DNA of 64,000 nucleotides from Notolepis coatsorum (taxonomy: Eukaryota > Chordata > Actinopteri > Aulopiformes > Paralepididae). The notes under the pieces were generated by a model. That model was not told the DNA's origin, did no database searches, and worked only from the letters and a program-made list of their open reading frames with translations. A program made the translations under genes and the position numbers. Location of the stretch: positions 72,255,520-72,319,519 of the forward strand of contig OZ020589.1 of the NCBI GenBank assembly GCA_963971535.1, written 5' to 3'. Of this stretch, positions 24,501 through 36,759 are shown one piece after another; positions within the stretch are counted from its first letter, which is position 1; every line of letters begins with the position of its first letter.

Positions 24501-26340
24501 GACTGGAAGTAATCAAACTTTTCTGTTACTTTGCCACTAGTTCACATCATCACCCTGCTATATGAGCTGTTGCTGCTTATCCAGGCTGACTGCTCAAGCA
24601 GCAAATGGCTCCTGCTGATAGCTGTTGATACCGACATAGCTGAAATGGGCAGGTCCGGATCACCTTACCCAAATGGCATGGCAGCTTGGGGTGGGGTAGG
24701 TGAGGAAAGTAATACCACCTCTCAAGTACCCTCCTGCTAATGTCCTCCGTCTTGATAAGTATCTCCTGCAACAGCTGGATGCCCTTTGTGGCCCTGGGAA
24801 ATTAAGAGCTTTCTTCTGGGCACATTTTAATTGGAAACTCAAGTCACTTGTCGAGGCAGTAGACGGCACAAGTCAAAAGGGGTCAGGATGGATCTCATTG
24901 AAAGAGTTGTTTCAAGGGATATTAAGACACAAGACATGAAACCTCGTCATACAAGCGCATGCCATGTATTTGTGTCTCCGAGAGGAAGAACATTTGATGC
25001 AGAGCAATGGGAAAGAACAGCACACAGAGTAGGAAAGGTAAGTTATTATATTCACTGTAGTCAACTGCAGAAGTCTTGAAAAGTAACGTCTTCACAAACA
25101 AAATCTTTAGATGATTGGAAAAGCTTCAAGCGCGACAAAAATGCGTCTTGGATTGTGCAGAACAAATTCCTTCAGAAGCAACAGTTCCTGGCGACTTAAG
25201 TGGTGCCGTCCCGCAGGGACCCTGGAAAAATCCCAGTTATGCCATTCACCAAAGCCAGCTGCCACGGTCACGGCAGAGGCCACGTGGCGCACCAGTAGAG
25301 GCATCAGTCTCATAAACTGGCCATGCGAACCAAAGGAGACGTTTTGTCTCCCTTCCTTCTCGAATCACCTGCCTCGCATTGTAACATCAAACCAATAACA
25401 AAGGACATTGAAAAATAAATGTGTTATTGATCAAAACAACTACGGAACAAACGGATGCCTTTTGTTAAGTTAATGTTAACCAAGGAAGGTGAGCACCTAG
25501 CTGATAGAGGCACTGCATCCTACAGTATTCCAGGCAGGTGGTGAGCTCAGTGCTGTTGGGCTTATGGACCAGTTTTGCACTTATCTTCCAAGAAACTAGG
25601 GATTAAAGTACAGTAAATCTAAATGTATCGTTTCCCCTTCCTCTGAACAGTCAAAACCAATTACTTCCCAGAGGTTGCCAGAGATGAGGGCGTCCTCACT
25701 TATTTCTGTTCAGGCGAGGAGCGGCCTGTTCCACGATCCCCTGGAGGCCCAGGTCTCCATTAAGAAAGTATTAAAAATGCAGTTCATGAGCTGAAACACT
25801 AATTAGAGCCTCAGATATTCAGCTTGGAACAACATAACTGAAGTATTGTTAAATACCAGCATAGCTTCTTGAAAAATGTGGGTGAGTTGGTGGACTGAGG
25901 AGAGAACTGGGGAGGGAACTAGGGAGAGAGCCAACGGGAGAAAGAGAAGAAAGAACAAGGACTACAAAGGTATAACAAGAGGGGAAACCCAGAGAGACAC
26001 AATATTTACACATCATCCAGTCCACATGATCTTATGGTCAACAGCAGGGTAACGCTACATTGAGCAAGGCCCACTTGTGGACAGTGATAAAGCTATGTAT
26101 GAAATTGTACAGCAGAAGGGAAAAGACGCCTATCCCATTCTGATATCGGGTCGGCTGTTTTGCTCTCTGCTTGTCAAACAATTCTACAGTAGGTGAGCTC
26201 AATGTCACTTCTGTCTCTCTGTTCATCATGGAAATATTAGATCAACTGTCCTTATGATGATGTAAAGGGAAGAGGATTTGCTGCTCAGTAGTTGACTAAA
26301 CACATGCGTCCCCACTGGGCAGTTTTCCCAGCCTCTGTGT
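21593..26340. other. mostly unique stretch, no recognised gene
   Basis: This is the least repetitive part of the window. A 170-codon open frame at 21681-22193 is arginine- and serine-rich, has no recognisable domain, and looks like chance in GC-rich sequence. Nothing further can be supported by eye. Confidence 0.45.
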
Positions 26341-27461
26341 GGTTGGGGGAGAAAAGAACATGGTAAATCTATTTGAATTCGAAGCTTTGACATTTTTTTT
26401 TTTATATAATTTTTTTTTAATGTTGTGGGACTTGTACAGCACTTTGTTCAACTTTGTCAGTGCTGTAAAGTTTAAACCTTTTTAAATCTTAGACAAACTA
26501 AACACTTTGCTTTCATGAAATATTGTAAGCCGTCATTTGAGGCTTTATAAAAGCAGCACAATGAACACAAATCTGTCAGTGCTGAGTCCGACCTCATCTT
26601 AAATAACAAACAGCATTGCTTGTTGTAGTTAAAGGCAGTTGATTTTGCACAAAAAAAATGTATATATATTATTATTATTTTGTTTGTATCGCTTTTTTTC
26701 ATATTTGAATCCCATGCCCATCGAACGAAGCTTCGAAGCTTCGAAGTATTTAAGTCAGGCCTACCACCAGGGCCGGACTGGGGAAATAATTCATACCGGG
26801 AGATATAGCGCGAAATATAGCCCCAGTCAGGCCACTTTTTAAGCGGGGGGTCTGGGGGTCCCCCACCAGGATTTTTTTTGTTACAAAGACTTAATTTCCT
26901 GCATTCTGGTGAATTTTAGTGCATGTGAATCACAAACTAATGAGCCAACAATTGCTTAGTACAATGTACTGTTATGAACCTCAAATAAAACTGTTGTGGC
27001 ACTAGCAATGCTACTCTCTCCACCTTAAAAAAGAAAAAAGCAAGAGCACAACATATTTGTCTATTTACTATTATAATACAGTTAACCACTCTCTCCACCT
27101 ATTCAAACAGAGCAAGAGCACAATACCATATTCACTTTACTGATGCACTACCCATCAACAGTTAAAATAGCCCTTACACAAACATTAAATAACAGACCTT
27201 TCATTATTACAAAACTACCTGGCTCACTGCCTGGCTGTTACAGTATTCTGCAGAGTGCCATCTGCCATTCCATTCGCTGCCTCCACTGTCAATCAGTTGT
27301 ATCGCCTGGTCCCGCCTCCACCAATCACAAGCGGCAGCACGGCTCCATTGTGTGTGTGTGATCCGAGGGAGAGTCAGATAGTTCTCCAACTCTGTCGCAG
27401 ACAGTGAAATCCTGGTTGTTCCCCACCCACCTAGGTTATCTAACTATCGCGCCGCGCCGCC

Positions 27462-28349
27462 CAGGGTTTCCGTTAGAAAAAATTGTTGCCGGTCTCCGTG
27501 ACCTGCAAGATTTCAATCTACCGGACAAATGAGATTAATTCCGGTCATAGTTTATTTAGCTTTAAAACAATTGATAGGCAGGCTATATAAAGAATGTCAT
27601 CCTCAAGGCATGTAGATTTATAATATTATTACTTAAAACTAGGCTACTTTTGCGTATACAGTCATTAATATATTCCAAATAAAATAAGTCCCTCGATACT
27701 CCGTGCTGCTGCTGACTTGAAATAAAATAGACCGTGTCTGTGGACAGTCGGTCCGACACTAAACAGCAGTCTGTTATAATCACATTTTTATGAGCTAACG
27801 AATTCAGTTATATTGGACATTTGTATTAATTATATCAAGCGAAGAACTGAGAAAGCAGAGAGACGGCAACATTATCGTGGTTTGCGTGACGACTCTCTCC
27901 ACCTCGCAACGACTTATTTGCAAAGAGTATGGCGCTGCAGGGCAGCTGTTCAGCTTTTATTGGCTCTTTTCTGGGAACCGCACAACAGCGCCCCCCACCC
28001 AACATTGGCTGAAAATGGCTGAATTGGAGTACTGCTGGAATATATTGCATTGTACTGCTGGTACTGCGGCTCTACAGCTTCAGAAAAGTCCGCACACCCA
28101 GCACTAAGCTCTCGCCGACAACGTCGTTGTCATTATTAGAAGCAACGAGGAAACAAATGTAATGATCGTTTCGTTCATCGCATAGGCTATTTAATTTTAG
28201 CCTATTTTAATACAATTCAAATAATCAAATTGTGCTTAGACTCAGGGAATTATTTTCACCGGACATTAAGACCGGAGAGATAAAATATGTCGGACTTAAA
28301 CAGATTTTGCCGGTAAAATACCGGTAATTACCGGCTAACGGAAACGCTG
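27462..28349. mobile_element. nested hAT-type element, 888 bp
   Basis: Ends CAGGGTTTCCGTTAG and CTAACGGAAACGCTG are inverted repeats with one mismatch, flanked by a perfect GCGCCGCC duplication. Clustered ACCGGTAATTACCGG motifs lie near the right end. Confidence 0.85.
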
Positions 28350-28382
28350 GCGCCGCCGCCACAACTAGAAACAATGGCATGG

Positions 28383-28408
28383 CAAAAAAAAAAAAAAAAA
28401 AAAAAAAG
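28383..28408. repeat. A homopolymer
   Basis: An uninterrupted A run of about 26 bases near the right end of the outer hAT. Confidence 0.95.
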
Positions 28409-28480
28409 ATTATCTGTGCAGGCCAGGCCACCGGGAAAACTCCCGGTGCTCCCGATGGCCAGTCCGGGCCTGCCTACCAC

Positions 28481-30320
28481 TCACTGTCAGATATTCTCCT
28501 TTCCATCTCTAGCCATCATCACTCCATAACCTTGTCCTTCAACGTACTGGGGCATCAACAGTCTTTGTCATCTCCTGCACATGACCATCGTTTAAAGCCC
28601 CCTCGTCTTGCCTGTCCACTCTAATGAGAGACCGAGTTAGCATGGTGTCATCAACAGTACCAATCTGATCCCCCTAACATTGAAGGAAGGGGTATGGGCA
28701 GAGACAGTCAGCAGTTCCCTTGAGGGGAATGTCAAGGCTAAATGCAGCACAGTCCCAAATCAATTTGGCAGTATTCAGCTCAGTGTGACTGTCAGACCGT
28801 GGTCAGCCATTGACAAGTATAGGCCATCTCTACACTGCCACAGTGCACCCCTGAAACACCTGTTAAAAAACATAGAGCTTATCCTAGAAAGCAATGGCAC
28901 AGCCACGTGGATTTACTGCAAAATCAGGACTCTAAATGAAAACAGCTATGCAGCTATGTTCGCTCCAACACCAAACAAAGAGCACCATTTCCCCATGTCC
29001 AGGAGATGCTCAAATAAAATTAAGTTCTACTAGTTCCTTCAGTTATTCCGTAGGAGAAATACGGAGAGGGGCAGCCGGAAAAAAAGTATAATGTTCTCAG
29101 AGTTGTCCTGGACATGATACCTTACTTACTTCTGATCGGTTCTTTAATATCCTGTCAAACAGACAAAGGATGATCTATAAGGTATGATTGGAGAAGGTAA
29201 AACAGCTTTACAGACTTTTCAAATTAACCTCACTGAACATACTGTACGCGAGTGACTGGGAATATTACAATTAGGAAATCTTGTGACGACAATAGATGTA
29301 ACGGTTCTATTTCTCTAATCAATGCATTTTATGCTGATGCCTTAAAAAACATAACCTAAAAATAGGCTCATCGCTGGCAGCCTTTTTAAGGTCATGGGTT
29401 GGGGGCCTCAGGTCGCTATGGGTGTGGTGGTGAAAGCGAGAAAATGTTTGTGCCTATGACAGAAATGTTGCCTTTTTTTTATACATTTGTTGTAGATCTA
29501 ATAAAATAAAGAGAATTAAGAACTAAATTCTATTTATGATAAACAGTAAATCAATGCTAACATTGACAAAATACAATTAAACTATAGACTCATATAATAC
29601 ATTTGAACATTTAGCCACTCATTTATGTCAACCAAAACATTTGAAAATAAAATCCAATCAAATACCCATAAACAACCCCTCAACCAGACAAATACTTAAA
29701 ACTTTTAATATTGTACTTGAGCGTACATCGTTTCAACAATCAGTATCAAATCAATTCAAACTCTGCTCAGCAGAATAACTACCACATGTACTGTGTATTT
29801 TACGTGTGCCGATAGAGCGATGTAGGATTTAGGCGTGAATAGGCGTGAATGAGCACAAAAAACCTGGAGAGAAATTAACCGACAGGTTGAAGGATTATAG
29901 AGGTCATTGTTATGAGGATCATAAAGGTCATTGTTATGAGGATCATAAAGGTCATTGTTATTTCCATGCCAGCTTCTACTGTTTTTGTTTAAAAACATCC
30001 ATGTTTTATAAAAACAGGAAGGAAAACAAATGGTGGCAGTATAGTCCTGGGGACCTACTGGAGCAGAAATAAGAAGCCACACAGCTGCACTCAACACAAT
30101 AATTACTAAAATTGTCACCCTGACAAACCAGATACAGCCCAGGGACACGCCAACATAGCATGACATGCCATGAAAGGGAATACGTGACTTGCAACGAAAG
30201 ACAAAATCAAAAGTGCCATAATTGCTGGAGAAGCGCAGAGTTTTTGTTTTCAACAAGCAAAGCGAACAGGGTGTGGAACGACCCTTGACATTTCAGGTGG
30301 TTCTGTAGCTCAATCAATCA
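28481..30320. other. mostly unique stretch
   Basis: A 117-codon open frame at 28680-29033 has no recognisable domain. One small minisatellite lies at 29900-29968. No gene is supported. Confidence 0.45.
29900..29968. repeat. 24-bp minisatellite, ~3 units
   Basis: AGGTCATTGTTATGAGGATC repeats with a 24-base period. Because 24 is a multiple of three it yields an 8-residue repeat in an open frame, which is not evidence of coding. Confidence 0.9.

Positions 30321-30407
<87 letters not shown>
30321..30407. repeat. (AAT)n microsatellite
   Basis: About 29 AAT units, directly abutting a reversed L2-type tail, so the run probably grew from the retroposon's 3' tail. Confidence 0.97.
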
Positions 30408-30409
<2 letters not shown>

Positions 30410-30590
30410 ATAAACGTTATTTGTATAGCGCATTTCGACAACAGAACAGAATAAAACAGTTCAAAATGACACAAAAGAAAAACAAATATAAAATAAAGAA
30501 TAAAATAAAAAGCACTAACAAATCACACAATGAAGAGCAAAAGGGAGCAATTTGTTAACAGAAAAATTAATTAAATAAAACTACTATGAA
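30408..30590 (-). mobile_element. L2-like LINE or SINE 3' tail
   Basis: The segment reads, on the - strand, toward GAAATGCGCTATACAAATAA and a trinucleotide tail. GCGCTATA-AATAAA ends are typical of L2-type elements and SINEs that share their tail. Confidence 0.6.
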
Positions 30591-30652
30591 AAATCTTTTA
30601 CATAAAAGTGAGTTTCGAGGAGCGAGTCTGGCCTCAGAGCCACAGCACTCAC

Positions 30653-30814
30653 CCGCCTGCGACAGAACCCCTGAGCGATGATGTTGATGCTAAATATTTT
30701 GAGAACTTTCTGTGTGGGCAAGGACTCCTTGGCGACCTCCTTTGGTTCTGCCAGCTCCATCGTGTGGGTATCTGCAGGGACCAGGAGAGCCTTCTCCTTG
30801 TCCGCCTTTGCCAT
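30653..30814 (-). CDS. candidate host first coding exon, unrecognised protein
   Basis: A 54-codon exon reads MAKADKEKALLV at its start and FSINIIAQGFCRRR at its end. The ATG (30814-30812) has A at -3 and G at +4, a strong initiation context. The exon would close in phase 0 at a GTGAGT donor whose first base is at 30652. The ~500 bases upstream on the - strand are GC-richer than the neighbourhood and could be a 5' UTR or promoter. The residues are Lys/Glu-rich, then a hydrophobic FSINII segment, then a basic cluster. I do not recognise the protein and see no second exon; a retroposon tail occupies the expected intron. A chance open frame remains possible. Confidence 0.35.
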
Positions 30815-31454
30815 CTTTCTCCGGGCGCTGGCGGCCGAGAAAAGCGGAATAGGGCAATGCCGCAGCATTGTAAGCAGGAGGGTCTAGTAGGTCATATCCC
30901 AGAACTCTTGTTTAAATGAGCGTAGTGTATTCTCTGGACCACGGAGCCACAGTACGGTCCTCTCGATACAGCTCAGACTGTCCACGCAAAGCGCGCTCCC
31001 TTGCCAACCGGCTCCTTTTAAAATACCCCTGGGGTGTGAGGTCACAGTTGCGGCCGTGCCAGTCAGAGCAGCTGCTGTCAGGACCCGTAGAGAGGATGGA
31101 CCCGCCCCGGCCCCCTCGCAGACAGACAGCCACTGCAGAATCTGCTCTCGTGACCCCACAGGGATGGAATGTGTACCGCCAGTCGTCCGACATGGCACAT
31201 GTGTCACCCATGGAGCTTCTTCTTCCTCATCCCAGTCATTCTGCAACCGCCTGCCCGATCCTCCCGTCACAGATATCAGCTGTTCTAAACAGCGCCTTAG
31301 AACATCCACACATGGCCTAGCCAGGGCAAAACAGCGTATCCCTGAGAACTGTATATGCACACAACACCACATCCCAATATCAAGTTCTATTAATTATATA
31401 TTAAAGGACCATTACATTTTCTATTATGTGCCTTTTTTTAATACAGGCTTTTAG
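30815..31454. other. GC-richer stretch upstream of the candidate exon
   Basis: Several overlapping open frames on both strands have no recognisable domain. The composition suits a promoter or 5' UTR on the - strand, but no TATA or initiator element can be defended. Confidence 0.35.
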
Positions 31455-31765
31455 GTCGCAATATGACTTTTATTATAATTTTTTTTTACCTTTATTTAAC
31501 CAGAAAAGTGTCATTGTGATAAAAAAAAATCTCCTTTACAAGAGTGTCCTGGCCAAGATAGGCAGCAGCACAGTTACAATTTCAAGTTTACAGACAAAAA
31601 ACAAACGTATAGCAATTAAAACAAAAAACAAGGACAATTCACAGAACCATTCATAGTCATTCAAAACATCTGCAGCCAGATGTGCTGGATTCCATATCAC
31701 TTAACACAGTGTTTTAAAAGCAACCAGTGAGATCAGCTCATGCAAATTCAGGTGGTTTTGTAGCT
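31455..31765 (-). mobile_element. dispersed teleost repeat beginning TTTACCTTTATTTAACC
   Basis: TTTACCTTTATTTAACCAGA, then CTCCTTTACAAGAGTGTCCTGGCCAAGATAGGCAGCAGCACA, ending near GGTGGTTTTGTAGCTGATTCCA, is a pattern I associate with abundant fish repeats. A fragment of the same end appears at 30293-30312. The class is not assigned. Confidence 0.5.
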
Positions 31766-31772
31766 GATTCCA

Positions 31773-33830
31773 GGTTTCAAGTTTCAAGTTTCTTTAATAT
31801 TTGTCATACAGAAGTACAGAATACTTTTATACAAAATGCTTCTTACTGTTACGCTCCAGAGACTGTGCAAGACAAGATAAGTATGAAATAAAATAACATA
31901 GTAAAATTAGAAGTAAAAAAAAATGAGGTCACAGTGTTCAGTTTAGACATATGTACAATGTTCGATGCAGAATAGACGTAGTTACCATACAATATACAAT
32001 ACTGTGCAGTGTACTAATATACAATACTATATAGTGCAAGGCAGAAATGGGACGAGGTGCAATTTAGGTACAATTCACAGTAGGTGTACGAGTTGTAGTG
32101 CAAATCCTTTATCAATAAATATAAAGTGTAAAGTGTGTTTGTGTGATCTAAAGTGTGGAGAGTGGGTGCTGCAGTGTGTTGTTTGTTTGAGTGAGTGTGT
32201 GCGTGTGGGTGTGTGTGCTGTGTGCATTTGATGGTTGTTGCATAGTGTTTATTGTTCGTTTAGCAGCCTGATGGCCTGGGGATAGAAGCTTCTTCTGAGT
32301 CTTTCTGTGCTCGCCTTAAGACTCCGGTATCGCTTGCCTGACCGCAGCAGTTCAAAGAGGCAGTTGTTCGGGTGGCTCGAGTCCTTAATAATTCTCTTAG
32401 CCTTCCCCTTGCACCGCTTGTTGTAAATGTTCTGGAGGGTGGGAAGCCCCCCTCCAATTGTGCGTTCGGCTGAACGTGTCACTCTTTGTAGTCTGCTACG
32501 GTCTTGTGCAGTGCTATTCCCAAACCAGGAGGTGATGTTGCCGGTCAGGATGCTCTCTATTGTACATGAGTAGAAGTTCCTAAGGATCTTCTGACTGACT
32601 TGGAACTTCCTTAGGCGCCTGAGGAAGTAGAGGCGTTGTCGTGCCTTCTTCACAACACTGTCAATGTGTGTGGTCCATGTCAAGTCCTCGGATATGTGGG
32701 CTCCGAGGTACTTGAAACTGTTCACTCTCTCAACCGGTGCCCCGTCGATGCTGAGGGGGCTGTAGTCCTTGACCCCCGACCTCCTGAAGTCCACAATCAT
32801 CTCTTTTGTTTTGCTGACGTTCAGGGAGAGGCAGTTCTCCTGACACCACTGTGACAGGTTCTCTACCTCTTCCAGGTAGGCCCTTTCGTCGTTGGCAGAG
32901 ATCAGGCCCACCACTACTGTGTCATCAGCAAATTTGATGATGGTGTTGTTGTTCCGCTGTGCTACGCAGTCATGTGTGTACAGGGAGTAGAGGAGGGGGC
33001 TCAGAACACAGCCCTGGGGGGCCCCTATGTTGAGCGTGATGGATGAGGAGGTGCAGTTGCCGGCTCTTACCACCTGGGGTCTGCCCGTCAGGAAGTCCAA
33101 GACCCACTGGCAGAGGTCATAGTTCAAGCCCAGGTCCCTGAGCTTGGCTATGAGTTTGGAGGGGACTATGGTATTGAATGCTGAGCTGTAGTCGATGAAC
33201 AGCATTCTCACATAGTTCCCCTGCCTCTTGTCCAGGTGTGATGCTGCTGTGTGCAGCACATGGGCTATGGCGTCCTCCGTGGACCTGTTGGGGCGATATG
33301 CAAATTGCAGAGGGTCCAGGTTGATGGGGAGGGAGGAACAGATGTAGCCCTTCACTAGCTTCTCAAAGCACTTCATGGCTATGGAGGTGAGGGCTACAGG
33401 GCGGTAGTCGTTGAGGCAAGCGGGCGTAGATTTTTTGGGTACAGGGATGATGGTGGACTTCTTCAGACAGGTGGGGATGACAGCCTGTTCCAAGGACAGG
33501 TTGAAGATGTCAGTGAATACCGGGGCCAGTTGGTCGGCACAGACTTTTAGGACGCGGCCGGGGATGCCGTCCGGTCCTGCTGCCTTTCTGATATTCACTT
33601 TTTTAAAGATCCGTCTCACCTCATGCTCTGTTACCCTGAACACTGAGTCTCCATCAGCAGACCCCCCCCCCCCCCCCATTGCCGTGGTTTGTAGGCTGGT
33701 GTTGTTATTCACAGCCTCAAACCTCGCATAGAAGGAATTGAGATCATTTGCTAAGGATATGTCACTGTTCAGTTTGAGGGGGGTGCCTTTGTAGTCTGTC
33801 ATTGTTCTGAGGGAGCTGCATACCTGAACG
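31773..33830 (-). mobile_element. Rex1-like (CR1-group) LINE, 5'-truncated
   Basis: The 3' end on the - strand carries ACTTGAAACTTGAAA repeats, preceded by a ~480-base untranslated region. The body encodes most of a reverse transcriptase but no endonuclease. A second, more damaged copy on the + strand is at 38834-42384 and shares the same 3'-terminal repeats. The 5' boundary near 33830 is approximate. Confidence 0.82.
32249..33830 (-). pseudogene. Rex1-like reverse transcriptase, open but 5'-truncated
   Basis: About 525 codons are open without a stop, which is unusual here. Motifs in order are RKAAGPDGIPG (template grip), [12 protein letters not shown] with the first catalytic Asp, [16 protein letters not shown], and the catalytic FADD at about 32920-32931, then FKYLGAHISEDLTWTTHID and the C-terminal SFYPQAIRLLN before the stop. 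This is the reverse transcriptase of CR1/Rex1-type LINEs. The N-terminal endonuclease is absent. The open frame runs on into the neighbouring hAT to 34093, so about 64 of its first residues are not LINE. A Gly run reflects a C homopolymer at 33661-33677. It is probably inactive because it is truncated, though the C-terminal part looks little decayed. Confidence 0.88.
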
Positions 33831-33900
33831 TTTATGGTGAAATGTGTGTCAAAATACAACTCTAAATTAAGTACTGTGGTGTTGCAGAGATGTGCTGGCC

Positions 33901-34827
33901 TAGGGCTGGGCGATATAACGATAAATATCGCGATATATTTTAATAATCGATATCGAAAAAAAAAAAATCGAAAAATCGTTTTTTTTTTAACTTTTTTTTT
34001 TTTTACCTGCAACAGGGCAGTTTTAAAACCAGAGACAGTGGACAGACTTGTCTTTCTTGCCTGCAACTTAAAGTAATGGCTTTGCTTGTCCAAATGACAA
34101 TACTTACCAAATTCAGATTTCTTTTTCTCTTGTCCATTTATTTTGTTTGCTTTCTAATTTAAAATACATTTTGAAACCGTCTGTACACAGTAGGCTATGT
34201 GTTCTAGCAGAACTAGACTCCAGTCACGAGTCACAGTGCACATGTGGTTTGTCCACCAAAAAAGCGCCAAAAGATCGAAAATAAACTAGCAGAGCCAGAA
34301 CTGTTCAACTCCTCTGGAGCCACAGCCAGCAGAGAAGCCGGTTTACTTTAGCTTTTAAACCAGCTGCAGCCTGAGAACTGGAGTGTGAGGGGATGTAACA
34401 CTAAAGATGGCGGCAATGACAAAGAATTGCTGCAAAATAAACATACATATCGCTGCTGTCGGGACAAAACCTCATAACTCCAAAAACCCAACTTTTCAGC
34501 AGATGAAAAAAACTAACACAGATTTGAGGGTGAATAGAGTTAGGAGGTTTAGACAGATGATCGGTTTAATGCTTTCCCATTGTTTAAACTTTGTAAAACC
34601 CACACACACATATGGAGGATGATCTACGGAATTGATTTATATAATAAAAAAATAAATAAAAAAATGGAGTTATGAGGTTTTGTCCCGACAGCAGCGATAT
34701 GTTGTTAAAAAAAAAAAAAAAAAAAAATTATACTTATAACAATTCGATAATTATCGATATCGAGAAATAAAATAAAATTATCATATCGTTATCGCGATAT
34801 GATTTTTTTCTATATCGCCCAGCCCTA
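33901..34827. mobile_element. hAT-type element, TAGGGCTGGGCGATAT family, 927 bp
   Basis: Ends TAGGGCTGGGCGATATAA and TATATCGCCCAGCCCTA are inverted repeats. The duplication TGCTGGCC is perfect at 33893-33900 and 34828-34835. The family recurs at 39878-41492, 46261-46911 (interior in opposite orientation) and 54478-55111. An AAGATGGCGGC motif lies at 34404-34414. Confidence 0.9.
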
Positions 34828-35164
34828 TGCTGGCCTACAATTCATATCCTAAATACTTAGTGTTTCCCACAGGATGTTGTGAGACTTGCCCCCCCGGAAC
34901 TTTTTGTTGTTGTTGTACATTTTAAAATTAAATGCATCAATCTTTGAGAGCAAAATAAAGAGGCTAGATCTATGATGAACTTTGTGCTCAAAACACAAAA
35001 TCGACTAGAGCAGTGCTTCCAATCCTCTCCTCAAAGCACCCCAGCCATTCCATGTATTTGTTAAAATCCACCACCAGCACACCTGATTCAACTTAACTAG
35101 CCCTGTGCTGGTGGTGGAATTTAACAAATGTGCATATTCTTGGTATCTAGGGACATCTATGGAC

Positions 35165-36165
35165 CTCGGTGAATGTATGTAGAAATATTGTGTCTATTAC
35201 TAGGCTTGCTTAAATTGTGATGAAACAAAGGAGAATATGGAAAAAAAATTGCATCTTTGACAGTGAATAACACCATGCTAATAATTAGGGATGCACCGAA
35301 TGGGAAATTCTTGGCCGAAACCGATACAGAAAATAGAAAACAGTTGGCCGAAAACCAAATGCCGAAAGGCCGAAAATGATTCATAGAATAGAATTTTTTT
35401 TTACCAATGTTGTGGAACATTATGATTATGGAAAAATATATGATTATGGCAAAACTTAACTTAAATAATAAATAATCACTATTATGGGTCCATAAAACAT
35501 TTATTCAGCACTTCTGAATGCATACAGTACATTAATTCCATCTTTTCTCTGGCTGCCGCGGCGGACATCTGTGCTCTACTGAGCGCACCTTTCTAGTCCC
35601 CAGATGAATGTTCTCTCTTGACTCGGCACAGTAGACGCGCAACGTGTATGCTCGAGAATGATAATAATAATGCTCTTCAGATTATATTATCAACGACAGA
35701 CAGCGTCAATGTGAGAAACACAACCCCCCCCCCATCTCGCTCTGAAGAATATGCATATTAGATCACTCAGTGATTAACCGCGACGGGCATATAGTAAATA
35801 AGGATATAAAGCAGACGCATTTATTGGACGCGTTGTGCACAGAGTTTACATAGAAACAGCGCGACTCCCGACAGCGCGACATCATCACAACAACACGCGT
35901 TAGGTTACAGGTTGTTTCTGTTTCGGTGATATATTTTCGGTGAAAAAACTCTTTCGGCCGAAAGCCGAAAGGCAATTTTTTTCCATTTTCGGCCGAAAAC
36001 TTTCGGTGGCCGAAATTTAGGTGCATCCCTACTAATAATGACCAGACATGAAAAACTACCACTGATCTCGTTCAGTACCTTATTGAGATCATGTGTACAA
36101 AAAATCTAAGGAAATTAATAAAGGGAAGATTATTAAACAGAAGGTTCTGTAGATACAGTCAGGGT
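35165..36165 (-). repeat. unclassified dispersed repeat, copy B
   Basis: Segments 35165-35285 and 36032-36165 match copy A reversed: AATATTGTGTCT, ATGAAACAAAGGAGAATAT, then GATCATGTGTACA and AATTAATAAAGGGAAGAT. Only a hAT separates the two halves, so this copy provides the ancestral sequence across the Harbinger-like and LINE insertion sites of copies A and C. Confidence 0.78.
35286..36031. mobile_element. hAT-type element, TAGGGATGCACCGAA family, 746 bp
   Basis: Ends TAGGGATGCACCGAA and TTTAGGTGCATCCCTA are inverted repeats, with a perfect CTAATAAT duplication at 35278-35285 and 36032-36039. It is the shorter relative of the element at 8932-10628. Confidence 0.9.
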
Positions 36166-36557
36166 GCGATCCAGGAGGGGAGCCCGGGGAGCTATAGCTC
36201 CCCTAGATCAGACATCAGCTCCCCTGCAAACTTGATTTGCGATTTTTTGGGGGGTCTCTAAATTACTGAAAATAAATGCTACTTTTGCCATGCATTTCTC
36301 ATTTTTCTGTAATTTTCTGTATCATCATCGTGTATAATAATAAACGTATGCTATTTTGGATGTATGATTAATGATTTGCGCACTAATTCACACGTAATAT
36401 GGCAACATGCATGCTATTCTTGCAATTACCATTCGGTGCGCGGCGGCGCTACAGCCTGCACGGCACTGTCGGCACACATCAAACTTGACCCGTATGTAAC
36501 CTGTGCTGTGGCTGTTACTTGTTGACACAGACAGTGATCGTTTTGACAGCCAGTAAA

Positions 36558-36759
36558 ATGTCTAAACGAAAACAAGTAAGCCTAACCAATTTTGGTTTCA
36601 CGAAGACAGTGAAGCTGACAGAGCAGCAGGAGGCGGGAATCGGATCATCTACAGGCGCAATTACACCTGCGGCTGGTGCTGCTCCGGTGGCCGTGGGGAC
36701 TATTATTAATATTACAACGATCGGTGACGGTGCCGGCGCCGAAGAAACTGGAGATGGGG
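36558..36759 (+). CDS. candidate first exon of a hAT-type transposase or derived protein
   Basis: The ATG at 36558 opens MSKRKQVSLTNFGFTK, followed by about 50 Gly/Ala/Thr-rich residues, ending at a strong GTAAGT donor at 36760. A basic Lys/Arg start with SLxxF is a pattern I associate with the N-termini of hAT transposases and transposase-derived zinc-finger proteins. Upstream, a GGGGAGC-rich segment begins abruptly at about 36166, where the dispersed repeat stops, which suits the edge of a mobile element. No later exon is identified, and the catalytic domain is not in sight. Family assignment is an inference. Confidence 0.35.

Larger units (their letters stand above)
26768..28472. mobile_element. 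hAT-type element, CAGGGCCGGACTGG family, 1705 bp
   Basis: The ends CAGGGCCGGACTGG and CCAGTCCGGGCCTG are inverted repeats with one mismatch. The 8-bp duplication CCTACCAC is perfect on both sides. It hosts a second hAT and an A homopolymer. No transposase frame is left. Confidence 0.9.

Noticed and set aside
29845..30072. Open frame with repeated HCYEDHKG
   Set aside because: It is the translation of a three-unit 24-bp minisatellite, with no other sign of coding.
33834..34093. N-terminal extension of the long reverse transcriptase frame
   Set aside because: Residues beyond about 33890 are encoded by a hAT with its own TSD, and those just before do not resemble LINE protein.
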